A DNA stretch of 64,000 bases from an uncultured Acidobacteriaceae bacterium (GTDB lineage Bacteria > Acidobacteriota > Terriglobia > Terriglobales > Acidobacteriaceae), in assembly GCA_903849645.1 (NCBI GenBank), contig CAINJJ010000038.1, forward strand, positions 1 to 64,000. Reading direction: 5' to 3'. Shown here piece after piece: positions 23,666-34,600 of the stretch (positions are counted from its first letter, which is position 1; each line of letters opens with the position of its first letter). A program made the translations under genes and the position numbers. The notes beneath the pieces are model-generated. The model ran no database searches and had not been told where the DNA came from. It worked only from the letters and a program-made list of their open reading frames with translations.

Positions 23666-26600
23666 CTACTCCAGTCCCAGCGTCCGTTCCAGTTCCGCCC
23701 GGACCACGGCCCGCTCCGCCTCGGCCTGGAAAAGCTCCGCCTCGGCCTCCGCCAGTTGCCCATCGGCCTCTTTGAGCGCCGACGCATTCACCGTCTTCGC
23801 CTCCAGTTGGTTGGCCGTGATGCGCCGCATCTCCCTGCGGGCCTCCACGCTCTCCCGCGCAGCCTCCAGGCCGGTCTCGGCCCTGCGCACCTTGCGCGCT
23901 TCCTTCTCCAGGTCCACGCGCAGCCGGCTCTCGGCATGGCGGAGATTCTCCTCCGCCTCCGCCACCTGCGCCTTGCGCTCGCGCACCTGCCCGCCCCGCT
24001 TGCCAAACTCCGCCAGCGTCCAGCTCATCTTCAGGCCAACAGCCCCATTGTTCTGGCTCAAAAGGGGCACGCCGTTCTGGTAGACATAGTCCGCAAACGC
24101 CCCCACCTCGGGAATGTACTCAGCCCGCGCCGCGCTCAGCCCAGCCCGTGCCTTCACCACCATCTGCCGCGCGGAGGCCACCTCCGGATTGCGCGCCAGC
24201 GCTGCGGCTAGTTCGGCTCCCTCGCCGGCGTCCTGCGCAGCCGTCTCCGGCGCCATAAGCTCCACCTCGGTGCCCGCCGGGAGCCCCGCCAGGTCGTTGA
24301 ACTCCGCCTGCATGTCGGCGATCTGATCCTCCAGCCCGCCCAGCGCATGGCGCGCTTCGGCCATCTGCGCCTTGCCTTCCAGGACCTTCAGCTCCAGCAC
24401 CGCCCCGGCCTCCACCCCGCTCTGTGCCTCTGCCAGCCGGGCCTCGCCGGCCTCGATCTTCAACTCCGCCGCCTGCCTGCGCCGTTCCGCCGCCAGCAGC
24501 CCAAAGTAGAGCTGCTTCATCTTCAATGACACCTCGTTCTCGGCCCGCCGCGCATCGTCCCCGGCCATGGCCGCATCCGCCCGCGCCGCACGCACGCCGG
24601 CGTGAATCTTGAACCACTGCGTAATCGGCTGCGCCGCCGTCGTCTGGCTCAGCAGAAAATCCTGCTTGCCCAGTTGCAGCGCAATGTCCTTTCCCGGTAC
24701 CGGTCCGGCGGAGGGATAGGCGCCCAGCGAACCCGCCGGAATCACCAGCCGGTCCATGGCCCCCAGGTGCACCGCGTTGGTGTCGGTTGAAACCACGGGA
24801 AAGTAGTTGGCCCGCGCCTCCGTCACTTTGGCCTGCATCTCCACCGCCTTCAGGTGGGCCAGCTTCACGGTCGAGTTCTGCCGGGTGGCCAGCGCAACTG
24901 CCTCGTCCAGCGTAATCCGGCGCGTCTGGGCGCCCGCAGTGCAAGCCAACGCCAGCAGCAGCAGCGCCACGGCGGCCGGCTGGGCAAGCTCCCGCTTCGC
25001 TCTCCTGGAGAACCGCGCCATCCAGCTCTGCGCGCGCTTCCCGTGGGCCGCCACAAACAGCACCGGAATCACCACCAGCGTAAAGAACATCGACCCCAGC
25101 AGCCCAAACGCGATCACGCTGGCCAGAGGCGACCACATGCTCGACCCTGACAGAATCATCGGCGTCACGCCCACCGCCGCCGCCATCGACGTAAGGAAGA
25201 TGGGCCGCAGCCTCCGCTCGCCCGCCTCCAGCGCCGCCTGCTCCAGCTCCACCCCGCTCTTCATCCGTTCGTGGATGTAGTCGATCAGGATGATCGAGTT
25301 GCGCACCACCAGCCCCCCCAGGCTCACAATCCCCATGAACGCCGTGAAGCCGAACTTGTTCTGCGTCACCAGCAGCCCCACCGCAGCCCCCGGCAAGGCC
25401 AGCGGAAACGCCATCATCACAATCAGCGGGTCGAGCAGGGTGCGGAACTGAAACAACAGAATCAGGAAGATGAGCATCAGGCTGATCAAAAGCGCATGCT
25501 GCATCTCGCCAAACGTCTCTTTCTGGTTCTCGAACTCGCCTCCATACTCCACCCGGTAGCCGGCCGGCAGCTCCATGGCGTCCACCTGCTTGCGCACATC
25601 GCCCAGAATCTGGCTCGACAGCCTGTGCCCGTCCGGGAACGCCCGCACCGTCAGCGTGCGCATGCCGTTGCGGTGCACAATCCGCCCCGGCTGCCACGCC
25701 GGCGCCAGCCGCGCCACAGCCGTCAAGGGCGCCTTCGCCCCCGTCACAGGCGAGGTCACATAGGCGTCCGTCACGTTGTCAAAGCTCTGCCTGTCCGCCG
25801 GGTCCAGCCGCAGCACCACGTCCACGCCGCGGTCGCCCTCCCACATCGTCGTCAGCGGCGCGCCTTCAAATCCACCCGCGAGTTGCTGCGCAATGGCGGC
25901 GTCGGTCAGTCCCAGCCGGCTGGCCACCTCTTCGCGCACCTGCACGCCCATCTGCAGGGCGTCCTCGTGCCAGTCGGTATGGATATACCTGGCCCCCGGC
26001 GTATGGCGCAGCATCTCCTCCACCTTGTCGCCCAGCACGCGCAACGGACCCGCATCCGGGCCAACGATCCTCACCTCGACCGGAGCCTCCATCACCTGCC
26101 CCTGCTGCAGCTCCTTCACATACACCCTGGCCGCGGGAGCCGCCCGTCCCATCCGCTGCCGCAGGGCCTCCGCCAGCTCCGGCGTGCCCTTGGTCTGCTT
26201 CGTATTCACCAGGATCTGCGCATAGTTGGCCGCCGGCGCCTGCGGGTTCACGTTGTAGTAGAAGCGCGGCGCGCTCGACCCCAGAAAGCTCGAGTAAGCC
26301 GCCACCATCGGCTCCTGCTTCAGCAACGCTTCAATGCTCCGCACCGCCGCGTCGGTGGCCTCGATCCTGCTTCCCTCCGGCAGCCACACGTCCATCACAA
26401 ACTGGTCCCGCTCCGCCAGGGGAAAGAACTGCTGCGGCACCAGCTTCAGGATTCCCAGCCCCGCCACAAAGGTCAGCGCGCCCCCCAGCAGCACCTCGCC
26501 CTTGTGCCCCATGGCCCAGGTAATCGCCCTGTTGTAGTAGTGCTGCATCCGGTCGAGCGGCGTTGTCTTGTGCTCCGCCGCCTCCGCCTCGTGATCCTTG

Positions 26601-28084
26601 AGCCCCTTGCGGATAAAGAACCGCGCCGTCATCGGCGTAAGCAGCATCGCCACCACATAGGAGCAGCCCAGCGCCACCGCCACCGCGATGGGCAGCGCGC
26701 GAATGAACTCGCCCATTGCCCCGCTCAGCAGCAGCATGGGCAGGAACGACGCAATGATCGTCAGCGTGGCCGTGAGCACCGGCACCGCCATCTCCGTCGC
26801 GCACATCCACGACGCGTCGTCCACCGGGGTCTTGCGGTCCAGCAGTTCCACGTAGTTGTCCGCAATCACAATGGCGTCGTCCACCACCATGCCCAGCACC
26901 GTGATCAGCGCCGCGATGGAGACCTGCTGCAGCTCAATCCCAAGCACGTTCAACACCGCAAACGTGATCGACACCGTCACCGGAATGGCCACAGCCGACA
27001 CCAGCGCCACCCGCATCGGCAGCAGCAGCATGGTCACCAGGATCACCGCCACAATCGCGATGCCAAACTCGCGGAAAAAGTCCCACACCCGCTCCGAAAC
27101 CACCCGCGGCTGATCCGCCACCAGGTCCAGCTTCACCTCCGGCGGAAGCGATTGCGACACGCTCTTCAGCGTGGCGCGGACCGTGTTGCCAAAGTCCACA
27201 ATGTTGTTGCCCTCGTTCATCTCCACGGCCAGCAGAATCGCCGGCTCGCCGTCATAGCGGGCATACTCGGTCGAATCCTTGTAGACCCTCTCCACCTGCG
27301 CCACGTCGCCCACATGAACCGGCTGCCCGGTGGGCGAGACATCCACCACCACGCGGCGAATCTGCTCCTCGTCCGTCAGGCTGCCGCTGGTTTCGATGGG
27401 CGTCTTGCCCTGCCCTGCCGGCACGCGCCCCGCATACTGCACCGTGTTGCGCCCGCCGAGCGCCTGCATCATCTTCTGCGGGCTCACCGCGTACTGCGCC
27501 AGCCGGCCGCCCTGCGTGGAGATTTCAATCTCTTCCTTCTGGTCTCCGATGCGCTTGATCTTTGAGACCGCCGGCGTGACGCGCAGCGCCGCCTCCACCC
27601 TTTGCGCGTAGTCCTTCAGCTCCCGCGGCCCATATCGCCCGCCGTGCACGGCAATCAGCACTGCCGTGGTGTCGCCGAAGTCCGAATCCACCACCGGCCC
27701 GCGCACTCCCTCCGGCAGCTCCGTGGCCTTCAGTTGCGCCATCTCCAGCCGCAGCTTCGACCAGAACTCGTCGGCGTTGGTCACCGACTTGTTCAGCTCC
27801 ACATTCACCACCACCACGCTGTTGCGCGTGGTGGAGAATGTCTTGTCCCGCCGCACCTCGGCAAAGCGGAAGAGCCGCTCCTCGATCTTGCGCGTCACCT
27901 GCTCTTCCACCTCATCGGCCGTCGCGCCCGGATACACCGCCGACACGATTCCCGCGCGAATGGTGATCTTCGGGTCCTCGCGCCGCGGCATGGTAAACAG
28001 CGCATAGAGCCCCGTGATCATCAGCATCGCCGCCAGCGCCAGCGTCACCTGCGGATACTTGAGTGAAATCTTGACCGGGTTCAC
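23666..28084 (-). CDS. RND efflux permease fused to TolC-type outer-membrane factor
   Basis: One uninterrupted ORF of 1472 aa. Residues 1-1021 are an RND-superfamily inner-membrane pump, starting [19 protein letters not shown]. The proton-relay Asp pair is in VLGMVVDDAIVIADN (TM4), two large periplasmic loops are present and the RND part ends VIPVLFVAAHGK. Residues 1022-1053 (MARFSRRAKRELAQP..., then a run of Ala/Val/Leu ending ACTAGAQ) form a perfect signal peptide. Residues 1054-1472 are a complete TolC family outer-membrane factor (RRITLDEAVALATRQNS, long coiled-coil helices, an internally repeated half at about 1250). The first start overlaps the adaptor gene by 4 bp. The TolC part could be made by internal initiation at Met1022 or released by signal peptidase. 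Substrate range unknown. Confidence 0.93.
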   Translation of the reverse strand: MNPVKISLKYPQVTLALAAMLMITGLYALFTMPRREDPKITIRAGIVSAVYPGATADEVEEQVTRKIEERLFRFAEVRRDKTFSTTRNSVVVVNVELNKSVTNADEFWSKLRLEMAQLKATELPEGVRGPVVDSDFGDTTAVLIAVHGGRYGPRELKDYAQRVEAALRVTPAVSKIKRIGDQKEEIEISTQGGRLAQYAVSPQKMMQALGGRNTVQYAGRVPAGQGKTPIETSGSLTDEEQIRRVVVDVSPTGQPVHVGDVAQVERVYKDSTEYARYDGEPAILLAVEMNEGNNIVDFGNTVRATLKSVSQSLPPEVKLDLVADQPRVVSERVWDFFREFGIAIVAVILVTMLLLPMRVALVSAVAIPVTVSITFAVLNVLGIELQQVSIAALITVLGMVVDDAIVIADNYVELLDRKTPVDDASWMCATEMAVPVLTATLTIIASFLPMLLLSGAMGEFIRALPIAVAVALGCSYVVAMLLTPMTARFFIRKGLKDHEAEAAEHKTTPLDRMQHYYNRAITWAMGHKGEVLLGGALTFVAGLGILKLVPQQFFPLAERDQFVMDVWLPEGSRIEATDAAVRSIEALLKQEPMVAAYSSFLGSSAPRFYYNVNPQAPAANYAQILVNTKQTKGTPELAEALRQRMGRAAPAARVYVKELQQGQVMEAPVEVRIVGPDAGPLRVLGDKVEEMLRHTPGARYIHTDWHEDALQMGVQVREEVASRLGLTDAAIAQQLAGGFEGAPLTTMWEGDRGVDVVLRLDPADRQSFDNVTDAYVTSPVTGAKAPLTAVARLAPAWQPGRIVHRNGMRTLTVRAFPDGHRLSSQILGDVRKQVDAMELPAGYRVEYGGEFENQKETFGEMQHALLISLMLIFLILLFQFRTLLDPLIVMMAFPLALPGAAVGLLVTQNKFGFTAFMGIVSLGGLVVRNSIILIDYIHERMKSGVELEQAALEAGERRLRPIFLTSMAAAVGVTPMILSGSSMWSPLASVIAFGLLGSMFFTLVVIPVLFVAAHGKRAQSWMARFSRRAKRELAQPAAVALLLLALACTAGAQTRRITLDEAVALATRQNSTVKLAHLKAVEMQAKVTEARANYFPVVSTDTNAVHLGAMDRLVIPAGSLGAYPSAGPVPGKDIALQLGKQDFLLSQTTAAQPITQWFKIHAGVRAARADAAMAGDDARRAENEVSLKMKQLYFGLLAAERRRQAAELKIEAGEARLAEAQSGVEAGAVLELKVLEGKAQMAEARHALGGLEDQIADMQAEFNDLAGLPAGTEVELMAPETAAQDAGEGAELAAALARNPEVASARQMVVKARAGLSAARAEYIPEVGAFADYVYQNGVPLLSQNNGAVGLKMSWTLAEFGKRGGQVRERKAQVAEAEENLRHAESRLRVDLEKEARKVRRAETGLEAARESVEARREMRRITANQLEAKTVNASALKEADGQLAEAEAELFQAEAERAVVRAELERTLGLE

Positions 28085-29385
28085 AGCCCGCCTCCCGTCA
28101 CACTTGCCGATGTGCCTTCACGCACGTTCTGCTGCCCCGCCACCACCACCTGCTCCGTGCCGCTCAGCCCGCGCACCTCAATCTCCGTACCCACCGGGCC
28201 GCCCGGCTCCACCCTGCGGGCATACACCCGCTGCCGCCCCGGCTCGTAGACAAACACCTCGGTCACGCCGCGCGCGTCGCGCACAATCGCGTCGCCGGGC
28301 ACTGTGAGCGCCTTCATCCGCGCGTCGCTGTAGATGCGGGCCTCGGCCACCATGCCCGCGCGCAGCAGACGGTCCTTGTTTTCCACCACGATCTTGACGG
28401 TGTAGCTGCGCGATGCCGCATCCGCCGCCACGCCCACCGCCTCAACCTTGCCCTCGAACTGCCGCCCGTCCAGCGAGGGTATCGTCACCACCGCCCGCGC
28501 GCCCTCCCGCACCTTGCCAATCTCCGCTTCGGGAACCGCCACGCGCACCTTCACTGGGTTCAGGTCTAAAACCGCAATCACCGGCACACCCGCCCCCACC
28601 GTGTCGCCCACATCAATGCGCCGCATCCCCACAAAGCCGGCAATCGGCGCCCGCAGCTGGCAGTCGGCCAGGCGCTTCTCGGCCTCGCGCATCTGCGCCG
28701 TCGCCGCCCGCAGTTGCCCGCTGGCCGCGTCCTTCTCTTCGCCGCGCGTGCCCGCCTGCGCCATCTCCCAGCGCTGCTGCGCCGCCTGGTAGCCCGCCTC
28801 CACCTTCTTGAAGTCGTTCGCCGCCAGGCTCTGGTGGTCAAACAGAAACTTCATCCGCGTGTACTCGTCCTGCCAGCGCTCAAAGTCGATGCGCGCCTGC
28901 TCCCGCTCTTCTGGCCTCAGCCCCGCCTGGGCCTTCCTCGCGGCCGCCCGGGCGGCGTCCGCCTGTCCCGCCGCGCCCTCGTAGGCGTTGTGGTAGTCCG
29001 CTGCGTCCAGCTCCGCCAGCACCTGGCCCCTGGCCACCGGCTGGCCCTCATCCACCAGCACCCGCGCCACCCGCCCGGCAATCTGGAAGGCGCCCTGCGC
29101 CGTCACGTTGGCCTCTACGGCCCCGCTCACCGCCACTGAGACCGGCTGGTCCACCTGCAGCGGCATCCGCACCCGCACCGACACCACCTGGTCCGCTGCC
29201 ACCGGCGTCTTTGGCCCGCAACCCGCCAGGAGTATCAAGCTCAAGACCAGCAATCCAGCCCCGGCGCGCGTCACCCATGCCTGGCTCTGCCGCGCAAGAC
29301 CAGGTCCGGCACACTGGCCCTCCATTCCCGCCTGTTCACACACCGCTTCAGAAATCACCGATCCACACCGCCTTGCCATTCGCAT
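28081..29385 (-). CDS. RND efflux periplasmic adaptor (membrane fusion protein), probable lipoprotein
   Basis: Adaptor that links RND pump and outer-membrane channel. After a long n-region the lipobox LILLAGC (Cys near residue 56) predicts a lipoprotein. The lipoyl-like halves [24 protein letters not shown] and [20 protein letters not shown] flank a coiled-coil hairpin ([20 protein letters not shown]). The beta-barrel and membrane-proximal domains follow, with [19 protein letters not shown] and [16 protein letters not shown] at 29385 is chosen because of the AAGGGGAAAG upstream; the GTG at 29418 would sit in the TetR operator. The stop overlaps the RND start by 4 bp (ATGA). The gene is divergent from tetR at 29454. 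Confidence 0.92.
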   Translation of the reverse strand: MRMARRCGSVISEAVCEQAGMEGQCAGPGLARQSQAWVTRAGAGLLVLSLILLAGCGPKTPVAADQVVSVRVRMPLQVDQPVSVAVSGAVEANVTAQGAFQIAGRVARVLVDEGQPVARGQVLAELDAADYHNAYEGAAGQADAARAAARKAQAGLRPEEREQARIDFERWQDEYTRMKFLFDHQSLAANDFKKVEAGYQAAQQRWEMAQAGTRGEEKDAASGQLRAATAQMREAEKRLADCQLRAPIAGFVGMRRIDVGDTVGAGVPVIAVLDLNPVKVRVAVPEAEIGKVREGARAVVTIPSLDGRQFEGKVEAVGVAADAASRSYTVKIVVENKDRLLRAGMVAEARIYSDARMKALTVPGDAIVRDARGVTEVFVYEPGRQRVYARRVEPGGPVGTEIEVRGLSGTEQVVVAGQQNVREGTSASVTGGGL

Positions 29386-29408
29386 CGTTCTTTCCCCTTG
29401 ACAAACAT

Positions 29409-29426
29409 AGAATGACACGTCATTCT
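29409..29426. promoter_or_regulatory. Palindromic operator between efflux adaptor and tetR
   Basis: Perfect 8-bp inverted repeat AGAATGAC-AC-GTCATTCT in the 68-bp divergent gap. TTGACA at 29399-29404 lies beside it. The location and symmetry match a TetR dimer site controlling both directions. Confidence 0.75.
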
Positions 29427-29453
29427 TTTCTTGGCAAGAGGACCCCCATCAAA

Positions 29454-30059
29454 ATGCCCTACCGTAAATCCCCCGCCACCGAAGCCCGCAAGGACGCCCG
29501 CCGCCGCGTCATCCTCGACGCCGCCACCCGCCTCTTCGGGCTCCACGGCTACCACGCCGCCACCGTCCCCATGATTGTGGCCGAATCCGGCTCCTCGGTT
29601 GGGAGCTTTTACGCTCACTTCCGCAACAAGGAAGACATCTTTGCGGCAGTGCTTGAAGCACTGGGCGAAAAGGTAACGCACGTGATCGAGCAAACCAGGC
29701 GGTCGTACCCAGACCCAGGGGAGGGAATCCCCCTCGGTGTTGAAGCGCTCTTTCTCTTCCTGGTAGAGAATCCGGGGGAAGCCCGCATCCTCATCGTCGA
29801 GTCCTCCGGCCTGAGCCCCCGCCTTGAACAGGTGCGCCGCGCCATCCTCACCCGCCAGGCCGAGCAGGTTCGCGCTTCTCTCGAAATGGCCTCTGACGCC
29901 ATCTTTGCGCCCGACCCCGCCATCGCCGCCCGCTGCCTGGTCGGAGCCGTCTTCGAGTCCCTCACCAGTTGGCTGGAAGAGGACCCCGCTGAGCGCCGCC
30001 CTGCCGCCGAGGTCGCCCGCGCCGTCGCCGCCTACAACGTCCGCGCCCTCCGCCGCTGA
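29454..30059 (+). CDS. TetR/AcrR family transcriptional regulator (efflux repressor)
   Basis: TetR-type repressor of 201 aa. The helix-turn-helix is [23 protein letters not shown]...[18 protein letters not shown] (about residues 20-65), typical of the family. The C-terminal ligand domain has [23 protein letters not shown]. It is transcribed away from the adaptor-RND/TolC operon across a palindromic operator, so it probably represses that pump and itself until a ligand binds. ATG 29454 is preceded by AAGAGGACC. The in-frame ATG at 29412 lies in the operator and is rejected. The ligand is not deducible. Confidence 0.92.
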   Translation: MPYRKSPATEARKDARRRVILDAATRLFGLHGYHAATVPMIVAESGSSVGSFYAHFRNKEDIFAAVLEALGEKVTHVIEQTRRSYPDPGEGIPLGVEALFLFLVENPGEARILIVESSGLSPRLEQVRRAILTRQAEQVRASLEMASDAIFAPDPAIAARCLVGAVFESLTSWLEEDPAERRPAAEVARAVAAYNVRALRR

Positions 30060-30138
30060 GCTGAAGCCTCCCGCAAATCTCCGGGCGCGCACACCCCTCA
30101 GCCACGTATCCTGTCCCCAACCCCTTCAGGAGCGACCC

Positions 30139-31539
30139 GTGCCGTCCGATTCCGCCCGTCCATTGCCCCTCTCCCGCCGCGCCGTTCTGGGCGGGCTCGG
30201 CGCCGCCCTGCTTTCGGGCGCCCTCCCCGGCGCCGCTGCCGCGCCCCTCAGCCGTCCTCAGGTCGAGCAACTCCTCAAGCCCCTGCTCGTCACCGCCGAC
30301 CCCGCCCTCTTCCAGTTCGCCGTCACCGTCTTTGAGCGCTGCATCCTTGGCCGCATCCAGCCCGCCGAGCCGCCGCTCCGCCACCCGTGGCTGGTCCCCG
30401 GCGGCGTCTACGTGGGCCAGTGGATCTGGGATACCACCTTCCTCACCGACCTGCTCGCCATCCTCCCCAATCAGCAGGAGTTCATCCGCGGCGTCTACCA
30501 GAACTACTGGGACTTCCAGCAGCGCTGGAATGCCGCCAAGCCGGCCTACGCGCACGGCATGGTGGCCAACTTCATGCCCCCCGACAGCGGCCCTCCCGGC
30601 TTCAGCGGCAAGGACTGGTTGACCTTCCCCGTCTACTCCCAGGCCCCCCTGCTCGCCTGGGGCGTGGAGCGCGTCTACCTCCGCAACCACGACCTGGAAC
30701 TGGTGCGCGCCGCTCTGCCCGGCCTCGAGGCCTTCCACGACTGGTACTGGCGCGAGCGCGACCTCGACGGCATCGGGCTGGTCACGGTGGGCTCCTATGA
30801 CGGCGTCCTGCAGAACGCCCGCTATGAGACCTACGACAACGAGGTCGATCTCGACACCCTCAAGCTCACGCCGCATCCCGGCCGCCCCGCCGGCCCTTCC
30901 AACGGTCCCTGGTACGGCGATATCTGCATCCCCGCCAACACCTCATACCTGATTCACTCCGAGTCCAGCCTCATCCACCTGGCCGAGGCCGCCGGAGACC
31001 ACGCCATGGCCGAGCGCCGCCGCCCCTTCGTGGACAAAGCCTCCCTGGCCATGCGCGCCCACATGTGGGACGAAGACCAGGGCTGCTTCCTCGCCGTCCG
31101 CCGCGGCTCGCTGGCCAAGATCACCCCCGCCACCATCGGAGGCATGGTCCCCCTCCAGGCCAACATTCCCACCATCAACCAGATGGAGCGCATGGCGGAA
31201 GTCCTGGCCACGCCTCGCTGGAACACCCCCCTCCCCCTCCCCTCCGTGGACGCCACCGCCCCCCAGTACAAGAGCGACGGGTTCTGGCGCGGGGATGTGT
31301 GGCCCTCCGCTGTCTACCAGACGCTGGAGGGACTGGCGCATCGCGGCCATCGCAAACTGGCCGGCGACCTCGCCGGACGCCTCATCGACAACGCCATGAA
31401 GGTGGGCATCAGCGAGCACTACGACTCCCAGTCCGGAGCCCCGCTCGGCGTCCCGTTCCTCGGCATGTCCGCGGTCCTGCTCACTCTGGCCCTTGAAGGC
31501 ATCAGCCCTCGCCACCCGATCCGCCTCGCCGTCAAATAA
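30139..31539 (+). CDS. Tat-exported (alpha/alpha)6-barrel glycoside hydrolase (trehalase/GH63-like)
   Basis: Exported protein of 466 aa. The N-terminus SRRAVLGGLGAALLSGALPGAAAAP is a Tat signal (SRRxxL). The catalytic part resembles the MGH1/GH63/trehalase clan: YVGQWIWDTTFLTDLLA (substrate-binding Trp and catalytic-region Asp), GSYDGVLQNARYETYDNEV, FWRGDVWPSAVYQTLEGL and ISEHYDSQSGAPLG, where the final Glu and WRGDVW block are typical general-base and binding motifs. The frame runs open from 29824, but GTG 30139 has a good AGGAG 6 nt upstream and gives the signal peptide. Exact substrate (trehalose, mannosylglycerate or another alpha-glucoside) cannot be fixed. Convergent with the TonB receptor gene. 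Confidence 0.8.
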   Translation: MPSDSARPLPLSRRAVLGGLGAALLSGALPGAAAAPLSRPQVEQLLKPLLVTADPALFQFAVTVFERCILGRIQPAEPPLRHPWLVPGGVYVGQWIWDTTFLTDLLAILPNQQEFIRGVYQNYWDFQQRWNAAKPAYAHGMVANFMPPDSGPPGFSGKDWLTFPVYSQAPLLAWGVERVYLRNHDLELVRAALPGLEAFHDWYWRERDLDGIGLVTVGSYDGVLQNARYETYDNEVDLDTLKLTPHPGRPAGPSNGPWYGDICIPANTSYLIHSESSLIHLAEAAGDHAMAERRRPFVDKASLAMRAHMWDEDQGCFLAVRRGSLAKITPATIGGMVPLQANIPTINQMERMAEVLATPRWNTPLPLPSVDATAPQYKSDGFWRGDVWPSAVYQTLEGLAHRGHRKLAGDLAGRLIDNAMKVGISEHYDSQSGAPLGVPFLGMSAVLLTLALEGISPRHPIRLAVK

Positions 31540-31551
31540 CCGCCCCAAAGA

Positions 31552-31588
31552 CACTGCGGCCCGCGCTTATCGAGCGCGGGCCGCAGTG
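31552..31588. terminator. Bidirectional hairpin terminator
   Basis: Perfect 15-bp GC-rich stem CACTGCGGCCCGCGC (31552-31566) with its complement at 31574-31588, loop TTATCGA. It lies between two convergent stop codons. Flanking T-tracts are short on both sides, so termination efficiency is uncertain. Confidence 0.75.
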
Positions 31589-31606
31589 CTTGCTCCGTAA
31601 CAGCTT

Positions 31607-34600
31607 CTAGTAAATGACCTTCAGCCCGAACTGCACAATCCTGGGCTCAAACGTGCCGGAGACCGTACCGCCGCTCGACGGGTTGTTGAGGCCGGCCGCC
31701 GTGGACAGCGTGCCGCCCAAACCGCTCGCCGGAAGGTACAGGTTGGTGTGGTTGAACATGTTGTACAACTCCGCGCGGAACTCCACCTTCAAGTTTTCCA
31801 CCGGCGTGCTGAAGCGCTTGTTCAGGTCAAAGTCCGTCTGGAAGAAGTTTGGCGTGCGCCCCGGATTGCGCGCCGCGTTGCCGAATGGGCTTACCACGTT
31901 GCCGCCTGCGTCCTTGGTCGCCGGGAGGGTGAACGCCTGGTAGTTGACGTACTGGATGGTTCCGTTCCCCAGCCGGTTGGCCAGGCAGGAGTGACCCGAG
32001 TGGCACAGAACAACGCCCTGCCCGGTCACCTTGTTGGGCCGGTACTCGTTGGCCCCGCGATAGGTCGCCGAGATCTGCGGCGACACCACGTTGGCCGCGT
32101 TCGGCGTGTAGGTCAGATTGAAGGGCGTTCCGGCCTGCGCCGTATTCACCGCGGAGATCTGCCATCCGCCCACCAGCGCGTCGAGAACCGGGTTGGCGCT
32201 GCCCAGGTAATGCTTTCCATGGCCTACCGGAACGTCGTACACCAGGCTCGTCACGTTGGCCAGGGGCAGGTTGTAGTCCGACTGGCTGTAGTCGGCGCGC
32301 AGGTTGTTGGCGTCCTGCGGCGATGGGGTGTTGGCCTCGAGCGAAGCCGAGGCGTTGTCCAGCGAGTGCTCCCAGGTGAAGGAGTTCAGCAGCGTCAGCC
32401 CGTTCACGTAGCGCTGCTCATAGCGCACCTGGAGCGCGTCAAAGTGCGAGTAGAACTCGTTGACCGCGGCCGTGATGTCGCCGTAGTTGTAAGTCGTTCC
32501 CACCGTGCCGCCCCACTTGGGGAAGGGCCGCTGAAATCCCGCGCCCAGCAGCGGATTGGTCGGGTTGGCCAGGCCAAACGCCGGGTTCCCCTGGTTGGCG
32601 TTCAAAAAGCCCTGCAGCTTCACGCCATGGTTGCGGATGTAGGCGATGTCGAGCAGCGTGTTCTTGGCCAGTTCCTTCTGCACGCTCAGGAAGAAGCTCT
32701 CCACATAGCTGTCCTTGGTGTCCTTGGGAATATAGGTGATGTTGTCCGTGCCCGCGCTGAAGTTTGTTGCCAGGCCGGCCGGGTACCCCTGGTCCAGCGT
32801 GCGATAGCCCGCCGCCGTGGCGCTTGAGGGCTGCGCGACGGAGACAAAGAGCGCGCTCGGTGCGTTGATGGGCAAAATGTCGCCCGAACCGGCGCGGGTG
32901 TAGTGAACAAAGCTCGTCCCCAACCCGCCGCGGATGGCGATCGACGGTGTGAGCGCATAGGCAAAGCCCAGACGCGGCGCATAGTCGCCCAGCGAGGGAT
33001 TGACCAGCGTCTTGCCGTAAACCCCGCTCCCGCTGTAGGGCTTGATCTGCCCCGTGGCCGTGAATCCAGGCGTCAGCGTCAAGAGCGTACCCGTCGCCGG
33101 GTCAAAGTTCGACAGGTTGTTGTGCGCCTCGGAATAGGGCGAACCGTACTCCCAGCGCACCCCCAGGTTCAGCGTGAGCTTCGAGTTCACCTTGATGTCG
33201 TCCTGCGCATAGGCGTTGTCCATGGTCTGCAGCAGGTGCGCCTTGAAGTAGGTGGCCAGCGCATAGTTGTTGGTGGTTCCAAAGATCAGGTCGGCCCAGT
33301 AGGTGTCCGCCGCGGCCGTCGAGTTGGCGCAGGCCGAACCGGCGCCCGCCGGGCACGCGCTGTAGCCCTTGCCGTAGGTAAATGACCCGTACAGCGGGTT
33401 CGAGTCCTGCACCTGCATCCAGATGTGCTCGTACTCATAGCCAAACTTGAGCGAGTGCCGGCCCTTGACCCAGGAGAAGTTCACCTTGGGGTCCAGCAGC
33501 GACGGGTACTGCCACTGCGGGTTGGTGCTCTGCCGGCCAAACGAGGTGAACCCGCCGGAGACGCTGGTGGACGGCAAACCGCCCGCCACAATCGCGTCCG
33601 TCGGCAGCCCCGGAATGGTGATCGCCTTGTCGCCGATGGAGAGTGTGTACTTGCCCGCCCGCGTGGCCGACAGCCCCAGCCGCGCGTCCAGCACCTTGTT
33701 GGCTCCGATCAGCCGCGTATACCCCGCCGCCACCTGCTGATCCAGAATCTTGATGCGCCCATTCGTCTGGCCGTCCAGCGGCAAGGGCAGCGTCGGATAG
33801 TTGATGCCCGTCTCCTTGCGGTCGCTTACCTTCAAGAACCAGCTCGATTTTTCATTCTGCTGAAAGTCAATTCGCAGGTCGCCCTTGTCTGCCTTGTCCG
33901 TGAAGGGTGCGTTGGTGGGGCAGTCGTTCGAGTCCAGTCCGGTGGAAGCGTTGATGCCCGCCGAGCCCGGCGCAATCTGGCACTGCGCGGGCAGGTTCTT
34001 GAAAAAGCTCAGAATCTGCTTGGCGATGGGGCTGGCGTCCGGCGAATTCAAAATTGATGTGCCCGCCTTGTAGTACACCGGGTTCGCCGTCCCCGCCGTG
34101 TAGGGGTCCTGCACGTCCACCTTGAGAATGCCGTTGATCTCGTCCTGGGTCGGCACCGTCAGCACCACGCTCGGCGTCAGTGTCTGCCGGAAGCCCTCAT
34201 AGTCGAGGAAGAAGAATAGCTTGTCGCGCAGAATCGGCCCGCCAAAGGCTCCGCCAAACTGGTTGCGGTTGAAGCCCGGCTTCACAATCTTGTGCGTGCC
34301 GCTCACGGGGTGGATATACCCGAAGGCGTTCAGCGCCGTGTTGCGCAGGAACTCATAGGCCGTGCCGTGAAACTGGTTGGTGCCGCTCTTGGTGGCCACG
34401 TTGATGGTGGCGCCGGCCGACCGGCCGTACTCCGCGCTCTCGTTGTTGGTCACCACCTGGAACTGCGAAACCGCATCCGGCGTGGGCTGGATGATCTGGT
34501 TGTCAAAGCCCTGGTTGCTCTCGCCATAGGCGTTGTTGTCCATGCCGTCCAGCAGGTAGTTGTTGAACATGCTGCGCAGCCCGTTCACGTTGTAGGAGCC

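Noticed and set aside
25271..27565. 764-codon open frame opposite the RND gene
   Set aside because: Arg/His-rich antisense translation of the RND permease; not protein-like.
33390..33410. tRNA-like GGTTCGAGTCC sequence
   Set aside because: It lies within the TonB receptor coding sequence and no acceptor or anticodon stem can be folded around it.
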